The notes under the pieces were generated by a model. The model saw nothing but the letters and a program-made list of their open reading frames with translations. It ran no database searches and was not told the DNA's origin. 45,763 nucleotides of DNA from Brachionus koreanus (lineage: Eukaryota > Rotifera > Eurotatoria > Ploima > Brachionidae): assembly GCA_016987375.1 (NCBI GenBank), contig PJRA01000198.1:465823-511585 (forward strand), in the 5' to 3' direction. The first letter of the stretch is position 1. Every line of letters begins with the position of its first letter. Positions 34,022-45,530 of the stretch are shown piece after piece. A program made the translations under genes and the position numbers.

Positions 34022-35364
34022 ATGATCAATTATAATGATGAAAAGGTGCCCAACTATGATCTAATATACAACCGAAGCTTGTATAGACACTATAACCACA
34101 ATTTATCTGAAAAAAACTATGCGCCCCATGAGCCTGAATTCGATCTGAGCGAGTATTTTTTTTTCAATAAGCAAGAGCAACGAAATCCAGAAGAAATTCC
34201 CAAGGTAGCATGTTCGCGTCGAAACAGGTCGTTTAAGAACCTGCGCAAACCGGAACCCATATACCAAGTCCCGCCAATAGGTAATGCTTCCCATACATCA
34301 CCCCCCCTTATTTTTTTATATGGCTTGAGTTTCTAATTTTTTCTAAATCAAGACAATTTGAGCCGAAAAATCGAAACTTATAAGCAAGAACCCAGTGAGC
34401 CGGTGTCATCAAATGAATACTTGAACAACTACCAGAACTTTAACTATACTAACATATCCGAGCCGCATTCCAATGGCATGGCCTATACACATAGTGTCGG
34501 AGAGACTGTTGCCGAAAACAGTCATCTGCCGCAACCACAAATTCAGCAGTTCAACTACTTCATGCTGCTTTTTAGCCAGCTTTTAAAACAGTGCCAAAAT
34601 GCATCGAACAGCATGAATCGAGAATGTCTTCAGCAACCGCAAGCTCCTGGTGATTATCTAATTTTTTAATTTCTAAATAAAGCATTTAATTATTTTTTTT
34701 TATTAAAGTAAATCAAGACTATTTGAAATTAATACTTGAAAATTATCAGGAAATGCTTAATAATCAACAAAATGCCAAAATTGAACCAATGCAAATACAA
34801 GAACAAGAGGACAAAAAAGAAAAGCCATTTGTTCCTTATAAAAAAAGACATTTTTCTTTAGTTGAAGATTCATCTTCCATTTCAAATCAATCGTCTTCCA
34901 ATTCAATTGATGTTAAAGAAAAACCTACAAAGCAAAAGCGAGAAGTTGATCCCAATCAGCCGAAAAAAAGTAAAATATTGCAAAAAAAATTAGGAAAAAA
35001 TTTTTTTAATTTTTTTTTAGTCAAAAGATGCCCACATGTGTGGCAATTTTGTGCTGATTTGCTAGATAATGAAAACTTTAATCCGTCTATAATAAAGTGG
35101 TTGAACAAAGACAAAGGCATATTCAAAATAGTCAAGCCGGATAAAGTGGCAGACCTGTGGGGCGCTCAAAAAAATCGAAAAAGCGATAAAAAAATGAACT
35201 ATGAGAAGATGGCGCGTGGTATGCGCTATTCAAGACGAGAGGGTTTTTTCAAAAAATTAGATAAGGAAAAGAACAAGCCAAATGAATACGGCAAACAATT
35301 GGTATTTCAATTCAGTGATAAAGTAGTGCGCGACTTTGAATGGAAGTGGTCTTTTTCAACTTGA
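34022..35364 (+). CDS. ETS-domain transcription factor, divergent, copy 2
   Basis: Nuclear DNA-binding protein paralogous to the gene at 29851-30837. Exons 34022-34280, 34353-34649, 34709-34969 and 35021-35364 give 386 residues. The N-terminal 270 residues are polar and Asn/Gln/Glu-rich with repeated short motifs (NEYLNNYQNFNY and QDYLKLILENYQEM). A Ser-rich, then basic segment precedes the ETS domain. The domain starts at about residue 276: CPHVWQFCADLLDNENFNPS, IIKWLNKDKGIFKIV, VADLWGAQKN, recognition helix MARGMRYSRREG, then GKQLVFQFSD. It shares the unusual RGxRYSR helix and the extra charged loop with copy 1. The last intron (34970-35020, 51 nt) sits at the same place as in copy 1 and is open in frame, so it could be retained without a frameshift, adding 17 residues. 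The start at 34022 is the first ATG in the frame. Confidence 0.87.
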
Positions 35365-37422
35365 TTTAACTTGTTATTATTATTTTTATTATGTTAATGA
35401 AAAAAGTTCAAAGCCATTAAGTTTTAATTGTTTATTTTTGGTTTTAATTTTTTTCTAAATAAAACCCTATTGAATTACGGAACGAGTTTTTGTTTTTTTT
35501 CTTTTTAATAAAAATAATTCTTTTTTTTTTAATTATGATAAAATTTTATATATCAAAGCGACTCTGGCAAAATAGAATAAAGTCCTAATTAGCATTTTTT
35601 GGTAAATACTTGGAAAATAAAGCATAATAAATTTAATTGCGTAATTCAAAACTAATAAATTGTTTTATCTCTAATTTAAGTCTTTGCAAAGAACAATGTG
35701 ACATAGAAATGAATGGATAATTTTTATCTTTGAACAAATATTTGATTAGGTTTTTTATAATTCAACTAGTAATACGGACTCGAACAGGTAAGATAAACTC
35801 AAATACTACAGACAAATATAAAACTTAATTAACATCAAATTTTCTTCCCATCGTCAAATATTTTTTTTCATTTTAGCTGATTAATCGAATTTTGTTCAAG
35901 TGTCAAATTGACTTTGTTTCGTTTCTAGGAAACGTAAATACAGATAAAGTCACTATGACCTAAACAAATAGGCAAAAATTAGACACTAAGCAAATTTTTA
36001 AAATTTTAAATGCTTTCAAGATTTAGTAATCGTATTTTTTTCTTTTTTCAAATTCTTTCTGAATAGAAAAAAAAAAAATTTATCAAAAAAATGAAATATT
36101 GCTTAAAAATAACAATCAGTGTTTGCTTAAAGCTTAACCAAAGCCGAGTAAATATTTTTTTTGACTTTGCACTTTAATAGAAAAAAAATCCTAGTATCAT
36201 ACCTCTATTAAGTGTTGAATGTTTTTTGATTTTGCATTCATAAGGAAATTAAACGTGTCTAAGCACGACATTTAAATAATTCTTGGTTAAACTATCAAAT
36301 AAAATAAAAATTGATAAGATAAAATTTTTTATTTGGTAAAGTTATTGTATAACTTGTTTTTTTCTAAAGCTAATAATAAATTATAATTTAACTGTTAAAT
36401 TGAAGTTTTGTTTTTAAAGCGCTTTTTTTTAAAACAAAGGATAAAAAAAGCTTTTCTATTCCTCAATTTAAAAAAGCTAAAAACTTAAGTTTTGTTTGTT
36501 GCCTAACATTCGTACATTTGTTTTCTATTTTTAAAGAAATTAAAATCCACAGATTTTTTTTGTGCAATGAATATTATTGAAATTGTAAATTTTTTGCTTA
36601 AATTTAAAATTTGATTTATTTTTACCTGTCAACTAAAATTATGCTCAATTAAATTTTAATTAAATAAAGAATTCTAAACTAAAAAAAATTCAAAATTTAA
36701 AAACCTGTTTTTAAGAATAGGTCTTTAGTCAACAAAAAAAAATGCATTAAAAAGAAAAATTGAAATAATTCAAAATTTTCTAGACTTCTTTGTCTCTAAA
36801 GTTTAAGAAAAATATTCTTGGATTTTTATCTATCTTTGACTAGTTAAATTAGGCATGCAAATTTAAGCTTATTTTATTGTAAAATAAAATTCTAATGATC
36901 ATACCCAAAAATTAAAAGTAAGATTTTTAGGATTTTGGACTTCAAAATTAATTGCGAGACATGTTTTTGTTAACCCACATTGAAAACATTCAATAATTGA
37001 TTGATGCAGAATTATGTATTTTATTTGATCATGTCATGAAATTTTTTTACTAATTTTTTGAGCATGATTATTCGAATTTGAACTTAAAGTTGAATTTGCC
37101 ATACTGATATTTAAAATAAAAACTCTATTTTATTTTATTTGAGAGAAATAAAGCAATTTTTTAATGTTGATTTTATTATTTTTTAAAACTGTCTAAGAGG
37201 ATATTTTGATTTTTGAAATAAAATACCATCCTTGTCGATATGTTACTTAAAATTTGACAGTTAATGATTACGGCCTTTAACTCTATTCAAGTAAAATTAT
37301 TCAAAATTAACTAAAAATAGCACTTTGAAACAAAAAAAATGTACTTATTTATAATTAGAAAAAGATTATCTTCAAAAAATCTTCTTTAAATTAAAAAAAA
37401 AATAAAATAATACATTGAAAAA
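35365..37422. other. Intergenic region between ETS gene 2 and PLPP copy 1
   Basis: A/T-rich with many homopolymer runs. No coding, RNA or repeat signal could be supported. Confidence 0.5.
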
Positions 37423-38409
37423 ATGCCAATTAGTGAAGAAAATTCAACGACTAGTTTAAGTCAAGCAGAGCTCAATGAAGAAAAGTCTCAGCTTTTTAAA
37501 AGACTTGTTCAGGCAATAATAGACACAGGTGTAATAGCCATACTTTTTCTAATTTATGCATTTGTTTTTTATCTTGTTGAGCCAAAAATTCGCTATTTTA
37601 CCTGTGACCAAAGCGGAATATTCTTCCCTCAAAAAGAAGACACAGTACCATATTGGTCAGTGGTACTGTATGGAACTTTGGGACCTTTTTTGCTTATAAT
37701 TATGATAGAACTTTCTAATGCCCAACTTCTTCCGCATCAAAAAAATCCTAAAAATCTCTCCATAAGTGAAAGAAGGCGAAAATTTTCCATCTGTGTGTTC
37801 CATGCGATGTCATTGTTTATTCTCGGAATTTCAATCAATGTTCTGTTAACAGATATTGGAAAAAAATGGGTTTTAAACGACAGAGAAAATTGAAATAAAT
37901 TTTTAAAATTATTTTTTTTCTAGATAGGAAGACTAAGACCTCATTTTATGGATGTCTGTGCACCGGACTTTAAGACTATAGATTGCATTGTGGCAGCTAG
38001 GACTGGACATGTTTACAGATCAATTTACACTGGTGGTTCGTTTTGTACCGGAAATGCTGAATTAGTTGAGGAAGCTAGACTTAGCTTTCCTTCCGGACAT
38101 GCTAGCTTTTCTTGCTACACTATGGTTTTTTTAATTGTTTTTGTTGAAGCGAGGCTATTTTTGCTAAAATTTCGCTTCATCAAGCCACTGATTCAAGTAG
38201 CGGCTTTCATTGCAGCCTACGTGACATCTACTAGCAGAATAAGTGACTACCATCATCGAGGAAGCGATGTGATTGGTGGTGCTTTGCTTGGAATCACGAT
38301 TGCTCTGGCAATCACCTTTTTAGTTGGCCGAGTTTTATGGGACTATCAAGTAGAGAAGCCTTATGCTGATTTCGATCTGGAACCTAGAGAAACCAGATCT
38401 CATGCTTAA
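37423..38409 (+). CDS. PLPP: Phospholipid phosphatase (PAP2/LPP family), copy 1
   Basis: Integral membrane enzyme dephosphorylating lipid phosphates such as phosphatidate, lysophosphatidate and sphingosine-1-phosphate (family knowledge). Two exons (37423-37869 and 37924-38409) give 310 residues, the usual LPP length. All three PAP2 phosphatase motifs are intact: KKWIGRLRPHF at the exon junction (KxxxxxxRP), SFPSGH (PSGH), and SRISDYHHRGSD (SRxxxxxHxxxD). Six hydrophobic segments are readable, with TM1 near residues 34-52. The family's lead-in to the second loop, EPKIRYFTCD, is also present. The start is the first ATG after an A-rich leader. An AATAAA polyadenylation signal lies about 40 nt past the stop. 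PLPP copy 2 starts 266 nt downstream on the same strand. Confidence 0.95.
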
Positions 38410-38675
38410 AGAATATTATTAGTATAAGTTTTATTTGAGTAGCTTTGGAAAAAATAAAAATTTTGTTCTCATAATTAATTTGTTTTGATATTTTTTAATG
38501 CATTAAAAATAAATGAATAAATTTTTTACCATTCGGTCAATTAACGAAATTTACGCAATAATTCAACCAAAAATTTTCCAAGATTGATAAAAAAATTATA
38601 AACAAAAATTTTTTGACTAATTTTCAAATACTATTTATTAAATTTTTTCATTTATTTATTTTTAAAAATAAAAAG

Positions 38676-40060
38676 ATGCATATCCATCAACAACGACAAT
38701 TTAATAATGAATATTATTCACCACCAAGCACCAGATTTAAACGGCTTGTTCAAGGAATTTGTGATTTGATCGGCATGATTATATGCTTTACTGTGTTTGG
38801 AATAATTTATTTTACTCTGGTAAATTAGTTTTTTCTATCTAGACGTCTTTAATAATTGAAAGCATATGATTTTTCCTAAGAATAAACCACTCGGCAGATT
38901 GTTGTTGTCTTTTTACAAATTAAGGTATCAAATTCAACATTTAAATCATGATTTTGAACAGAAAATGCTCCTTTTAGATTAAAAAAGTACATAATAAGGT
39001 TTATTTCTGGAGTAGGGTTTTATTAAGTTCCATTAAAATATGCATGCGCATCTATGGTTTCACCTAATTTAATTTAAATCTAGAAAAAAAATTAAAGGTA
39101 GGCTTACCATAGGCTTTCTATCAAGTTTAATTTATTGTTTTATATTTAAAAAAAAAAACTTTTTTTATGGTCAAAAGTGAAATCTATTCTATTTTATTTA
39201 TTATTTTTTCAAAATTAATAAAAAAAAATTTAAATTTTAAAGGATCCTAGAATAAGATATTTTACATGTGATATGAGCGATGTGTCCTTTCCGTACAAAA
39301 GTGACACAGTCAAATTTTGGGTCGTTGGTATTTATGGAATTTTGGGACCACTAGTTGTCATTTTGTTTGTTGAACTTTTGAATGCAAAAATTTTCCCATT
39401 TCAGAACACTAACCAAGAGCCATTTGATTCTCGACTGAGAAATTTAGGCATTTATTTGTTTCATTCAATATCGTTGTTTATTTTTGGAGTTAGTATTGTC
39501 TTGCTTCTAACAGAAATTGGAAAGCGTTGGATAGGTATAAGCAATTTAGAAAATAATGTTCAAATGTGATAGTAATTTAAAAATTAGGGCGCCTTAGACC
39601 TCACTTTTTGGATGTATGCAAACCTAATTTAAACCAAATAGACTGTGTGACCAATGGTTTAACTGGTACCATCTTTAATTCAATCAGTACAGGAGGAAAC
39701 TTTTGTACAGGCAACGCAGGTGATATAGAAGAAGCTCGACTCAGCTTTCCTTCTGGGCATTCAAGCTTTTCAGCTTATACAATGCTTTTTTTGATTATAT
39801 ATCTGGAGGCTCGGCTATTTCTGGTACGATTTCGCTACATCAAAGCCTTGATTCAATTAACTGCTTTTATTGCTTCATTTGTGACTTCAATAAGTAGAAT
39901 AAGCGATTATCATCATAGAGGTAGTGATGTCGTTGGAGGTCTAATTCTCGGTTCTATAATCGCCTTGTTTATTACTTTGATAATCGGAAAAATCTTATGG
40001 GTTGTTGACGAAGATTTCTATTATGATTTTGATGACAAATATTTAAATAGAAATAGATAA
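38676..40060 (+). CDS. PLPP: Phospholipid phosphatase (PAP2/LPP family), copy 2
   Basis: Tandem paralogue of 37423-38409. Three exons (38676-38819, 39243-39534, 39588-40060) give 302 residues. The motifs are KRWIGRLRPHF, SFPSGH and SRISDYHHRGSD, so the active site is intact. The first intron (423 nt) is long for this window and has no equivalent in copy 1; it interrupts the chain just after TM1, before DPRIRYFTCD. The second intron lies 4 nt downstream of the copy 1 intron position and in a different phase. The start at 38676 follows AAAAAG directly, which resembles an acceptor. The extreme N- and C-termini differ from copy 1, while the core is highly similar, so the two probably differ mainly in expression or localisation. 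Confidence 0.94.
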
Positions 40061-40590
40061 ATATGCTTTTCAATTTGTTTAATTTTTAAAGACAAGAAGA
40101 ATTTTAGCATTTTAAAGTTTTACAGATATTTAAAAATCTAAAATTTTATGTAAATAGTTCATTGTCCAAATTTTTTTAATAAAATAAATACATTTTTCTA
40201 AAAATTTTAAATAAATTAAATTTTTTAATTTTATTTCAAAATATAAAAAAAAACCTAAACAAAATAAATATTTTTTTCTAATATTTAGTTTGAATTTTTT
40301 CAATTTGCTCAAATTAAAAGAAATTTTTTCTTTAATTAAAAAAAAAAAGAAGCAATTTGAGTGTTAAGAAAATTTATTATTGCCAGTTTGAACTAAAGAT
40401 AAAGCTTCAGCCCATTTAATCTTAAATCTAAGTGAACTTTGATAAAAAATTTTAAGTTCAAAAAGACAAATTCATGTCAATAAATTTCTTTCATGCAAAT
40501 AAAACTTCCTCTTTTATAAAAAATATATTACAAAATAAAGTGTTTAAATTAAAAATTTTAAATTAAAAATAGAGATAAAGATTCAATTCG
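40061..40590. other. Spacer between PLPP copy 2 and FCP1
   Basis: A/T-rich. It holds the probable 3' end of PLPP copy 2 and the upstream region of FCP1. A 60-codon open stretch on the minus strand (40130-40312) is low-complexity Lys/Phe/Ile/Leu sequence and is not accepted. Confidence 0.5.
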
Positions 40591-43500
40591 ATGTTCACCC
40601 TAAAAGCTGAAAATCTGAAAGCCGATCAAGGCGAAATTTATTTCAAAAAATGGAATGTAAAGGCCAATTCAGTTCTGTCAGAGGGCTGTGTAATTTTTAC
40701 ATACGAATATAAAATTGGAGCTGAAAAAAAAGTGGAAAAATATAAATCAACCTTGAATGGTGTTATAGTAAAAGAACTTTTTTCAATTTTACCTGAACAG
40801 CTCATAGAATCAGAGTATTTTTAATTCAATATTTACAAAAATTAATTTTAACAACAAAAATCCAATTAGAAGCGAATTACTGACTTATGAAAAATGTACC
40901 CATCCGGTCATGTCCAAGGACATGTGCGCTGTGTGTGGAGAAGATCTTAGAACAAAGTAATTACTATTTTGATCAATTTTATCTGATTTGAATAAAATTT
41001 ATAAAGTGATAGCTTTTTAGAGAGACTCAAAAGACAAAAAAAATTGTAAGCAAAAGTGAATCATTTCGAATGATATCCACTGATCCGAGCATCAGAGTTG
41101 ATCAGTCTGTGGCACATGACATTGCCAAAAAAGATTTGATCAATTTGGTTAAAAATCGAAAATTGGTTCTCCTTGCTGATTTAGATCACACACTTATTCA
41201 CACAACCCATGAACATGTCAATCCGGATATCAAGGTAACACACGGAATCTTACTATCACTAAAGAATTTTTTTTTTCAATATATTAAAAAGTTGATGATC
41301 TTAATAATGACAAAAAATTTTGAATTTAATTAAAAATTTAATCAAAAAATTCTCTGTTTTTTTTTTAGACTTTCTTTTATTCAAATGTCTAAGAAAACTA
41401 ATGATGGATCAATTTAGATATATAAAAATAGGTTATTAGCTATATAAATATTTTATTTGTTTTTAAGCCAACATTAGAATTTTTTAGCCACGAAATCCAA
41501 ATATGTGTGGTTTTAATGCGGCATTAAAACAAATCAACCATTTATGGAAGAACAAAACATTTTTGAAAGGAAAAAATATTGAATAAGATAAAAAAATTGC
41601 ATTAAGTAAATTTTAAAAAAGAAGATTTAACATAACTGCATTTTTGAATTTCTTATCTAGAATTATTTGTGAACTTAAAAAATAATTTTTTTGATAAATT
41701 TTCTTATAATTTATAAAATAAAGAATGAATAATATTTTAAAACATTGAATTTTGAGTATGTTAAATTAAGAAATAGAATTTTATTTAACAATTTTAAATT
41801 TTTAAAAATGTTGTAAGTTTTTATATATGTTTTAGTAGGATGATTCAAAATTTTTTTTTCTTGTTATAATTTATCAATAAGAACAAGCAATATTAAGTTA
41901 ATCTTCAAGTTATTAACCATTATGCTCCAAAGTCTTTAGCCATCTATCAGCATTTGTACTTTTCACGGCTTTTGGGGCCAAAAAAATTCACAACCGCTTC
42001 TTCAATTTGTTCTTGGTAAGTAAAATACCGTTCTCTAAGACAATGTGCCAAATTTTGAAAATAAATCCACTTCTCATCACAGTTTATGATCTATCTGAAA
42101 AACCATTCATCTACAAAAATTTTTTAAATTATTTTCCCACAATTTTCAATAGGTAATTGAATATCGAAATCTGTCAAATCATGATGAACAACTAGGCAAC
42201 GTCTGTTAGCTTTGTTAATCAAATTAAGTTGACAAGATATCGTCAATTGTGATGTGTAAAAGTAATTTGAAAATTGGCAAATACTAAGCAATACTAAGCT
42301 TGCTCTAAATAGCTTTATGCACAACATGAATCTGATCGAGAATGGCTGATCTAACTGACCTTTTGTACCCTTCTTCGTTTAATCACACATTTTCACCTTC
42401 CATTAGACATATTTCACGAGTAACTGCTATTGCTGATAGGTTTTATTTCAATAATGACCAAACAGTGCAAAAATTTCAAAATTTTTTTTTTAAGTTTTCA
42501 TTTTGAAAAATATTTTAAAAATAAATAAACAAATATTTAGACACATAATTTTGAAGAGCTTTCAATTCTTTTTTTTTTAAATATATTGTATGATTCTAAA
42601 ACCTTTTTAAAAAACCAAAATTAAAGAAAAGACTTCTTTTTTTTTTAAATGCTCATTATTTTACTTAAAAACTACAAAATTTAAAAAAGATTAATAAAAT
42701 TAAATGTTTAATTTTTGTTTCTTTTTTTCTCTATAAGGATATTCATCACTATGAACTACAACGAAATTTTTGGTATCACACTAAATTTCGACCAGGTTGC
42801 CAACATTTTCTTCAAGAAATGTCCAAGCTTTATGAGCTTCATATAGTCACATTTGGTGAGAGAAATTACGCTCATAAAATAGCTAATCTGATGGATCCAG
42901 AGCGGCGTTTTTTCCACGATCGAATTCTATCACGAAACGAAATATTTAACCGAATTTCTAAATCAGACAATTTGCGGTCATTATTTCCACGTGGTGATCT
43001 CATGGTGTGCATAATAGACGACAGAGAAGAAGTCTGGAACTATGCTAGAAATCTTATTTGTGTTCAACCTTATGTATACTTTAAAAACACGGGAGATATC
43101 AACGATCCAGCATTGTTCAATGTGGCTAAAAAGAGAAAAATAGAAGAAAGCGGCACTTCGAACGAGGAAACAAAAGAACAGCGTGAACAAAGTGAACAAC
43201 ATATTCAAAATATCGAGCATGAAGATTCGGATGACTATTTGAAATACTTGGAGAGCATATTGCGAAGAATTCATGATGAATATTACAGAATATATGAGTC
43301 TAGACTGCACAAACACAAAAATCCCATAAATGAGGATATTGAGATTGACGAGTCCGATTTGCCTGATGTTAAAAAAGTTTTGCCTTTGATTAAAGCTAAA
43401 GTTCTCGAAAATTGTGTAATTACATTTAGTGGAGTAGTGCCGACAGGCTATGATTTGCGCAAACAAAGATGTTATCTAATGGCAACCAGTCTGGGGGCAC

Positions 43501-44201
43501 AAGTGAATGAAAATTTAATTCTTGCCGATGAAGAGTCAGACTTGGAGGCCAAAGCCAGTAAAAATACTGAATTAGAGTACAATTTTGATGACAATGATTC
43601 TAGAAGCAGTTGCAGTGGCGGTACTAGATCAGAAGAGTCGTCGGACAGCAAGACACCTAAAAAATTTACCACTCATTTGGTTGCGGCTAAATTCGGCACC
43701 AGCAAAGTGTATGACGTTTTGAAATCAAAATTTCCGATTAAAGTGGTCACCCCAGAGTGGCTAATAGACTGTAATTATAAATGGGTTAAGTGTGATGAAG
43801 AATTGTACAAATTGACCAAAGAGTATGACTATAAAAATTGTCTTTTTCATCATGAATACAATATGCATCAAAAGTTCTCAGGTTCTAATAAAAATTTGAA
43901 AAATATTCCTCAGGTTCAAACAGCTAAAGAAAAATTAAAAAAAGAAAAATCGGATGAGCAAACTGAAATATCAACTAAAGAATTGATTAACGAAGAACTA
44001 TTCAGTCTTATGGACAAAGAAGTAAATGAGGAACTGAGCGATAGTTCTGCTGATTCCAATGAATCTGACAATCAAAACAGTGAGAATGAAATATCAGATA
44101 CTGAATCCGAGACTTCTGGTCACATTGAATCTGATGATTCATTTGATGACAAATTTGCCTTTGACTTAGAACGAGATTTACTGAGCAAAAATTCTGAATA
44201 A
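40591..44201 (+). CDS. CTDP1: RNA polymerase II C-terminal domain phosphatase FCP1
   Basis: Dephosphorylates the Pol II CTD to recycle the polymerase; nuclear. Four exons (40591-40814, 40870-40956, 41021-41234, 42738-44201) give 662 residues. The N-terminal region ends with the family Cys motif THPVMSKDMCAVCGEDL. The FCP homology phosphatase domain has the DxDxT nucleophile site DLDHTLIHT (D157, D159, T161), then FRPGCQHFLQEMSKLYELH and HDRILSRNE, with the second acidic pair in CIIDDREEVW (269-270). A BRCT domain spans about residues 398-532 (VITFSGVVPTGY, then KVVTPEWLIDC). It is split by an unusual Ser/acidic insertion of about 40 residues. The tail is highly acidic and ends FAFDLERDLLSKNSE, a plausible TFIIF-binding acidic/hydrophobic segment. 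Intron 3 is 1503 nt and carries a mariner fossil; the other introns are 55-64 nt. Confidence 0.95.
41913..42330 (-). pseudogene. Mariner-family transposase fossil in FCP1 intron 3, antisense
   Basis: The minus strand reads decayed mariner transposase. KWIYFQNLAHCLRERYFTYQ, then EQIEEAVVNFFGPKSREKY (about 42080-41958), matches the C-terminal region. After a frameshift come ADRWLKTLEHNG and a stop (41913-41915). Upstream, LNLINKANRRCLVVHHD (about 42240-42180) matches the block with the second catalytic aspartate. The segment between them, which should hold the third catalytic Asp, is deleted or unrecognisable. No terminal inverted repeats were found. The copy is dead. Confidence 0.82.
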
Positions 44202-44896
44202 TTATTTAAAACATTAAATAAAAATAAATTCAATTGTGAAATATGTTTTTTTAATATATTTTTTTTCGAGTATAATTTTGATCTATTAATCGAATAAATG
44301 CATTAATTATTTTATTTATTTTTTTTAATTTAAATATTTTTATCCATGAAACTTAATTAAATTGTTTTAAAAAAAATCATTTAAAATTCAAAAGAAAAAT
44401 TTTTTTTCTTTTTTAAATTTAACTTTGTTTGCTAAAGTAAAGTGATTCTAGGGGAATAGTTTCTTTTTTACGTTAATTTTTCTTTTTTTTAATCAAAATA
44501 ATTTTTTTTTTCTAAAATGACTAAAGATGAATAAAAAGTATATTTTAATCTAAAATTTATTCAAAATTGTAAACAAACTTATTTTAAAATAAAAAATTTT
44601 TTATCATCTAAAAAATTTTATTCAATTGTTAGGCGAAGAATAATTGTTTCCATAATGTTAGTTGACTGATTGCCAGTGTTATCTTGATAACTTGGACTTT
44701 CAACAACTTAATAAGCTGAATAAAAGAATCAAAATGTTAAAATTGAATATAGAAAATTGGGTCTTGAGCAATTGTCCATGAAAATGTTATTTAAAAAACT
44801 AATGAGAAAATCGAACTAATGAGAAGTTCTCTAAACCTAAAATTTATAAAACATATTAAAACATAAATAAAAATCATATTTTAAAATATATTAAAC

Positions 44897-44942
44897 TTAA
44901 TTTTTAGCAATTTCTGGAGCAGCTTTGGGTCGTACCAGATTT
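44897..44942 (-). other. Possible terminal coding exon of a minus-strand gene
   Basis: On the minus strand acceptor TATTTTAG (44943-44944 is the AG) is followed by a frame reading NLVRPKAAPEIAKN and a stop TAA. Its composition is much less A/T-rich than its surroundings. The earlier exons would lie at higher coordinates, but none could be identified before the window ends. The product is unknown. Confidence 0.35.
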
Positions 44943-45468
44943 CTAAAATAATAATTAATAGTACAACTTGTGCTAGATGATTGATTAGACCTTTGTCAAA
45001 ACAAACAAAAGACATTATTGAGAAGCGTATAATCTTTTCTAGGCAAAATAGATTTAATTTTTTGATATTAAAACATAAACATTTTTAGAACACAAAAACA
45101 TAGCTTGTTGGTAATGAATAATGGTCAAATGAACATTAGACATTTTATTCTAGAGAAATTAAGAGAAAAGGAGAAAAAAATAATTTTTTTGATATTTTTT
45201 TACTATTCATTTTTTATTTAATTATATCGTTTTTAATAAAAAAAATTTAATTAGTAATCTTTTATACATCATTTCGACTCTAAAAATGAAAAATAAAACA
45301 TATTTATAAAACATATTTTATTTTATATATATTATTAAAACACTGAATAATTATTTTTAATTATTTATTTCTTCCGATTTACTGAAATTATCCGAAAAAG
45401 TATATATTTAAAAAAAAATCCGGTATTATAAGTTTTTTTTCTGAAGGCTTTTAATTAGTTTTGTAAAC

Positions 45469-45530
45469 GCAACAAAGTGCAGCATACTCAGCTGCACCAA
45501 AAGTCAAAGTCTGCTAATTATGTGCAAAGT
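45469..45530 (+). repeat. Dispersed repeat, copy B
   Basis: Same orientation as, and about 80% identical to, 8561-8622, with the exact shared core CACCAAAAGTCAAAGTCTG. Two copies 37 kb apart suggest a moderately repeated element in this genome. Confidence 0.6.

Noticed and set aside
42981..43466. 161-codon open frame on the minus strand
   Set aside because: It lies wholly antisense to FCP1 coding sequence with strong family motifs, so it is a shadow frame.
43472..43672. 66-codon minus-strand open frame
   Set aside because: Antisense to the FCP1 BRCT region; no independent support.
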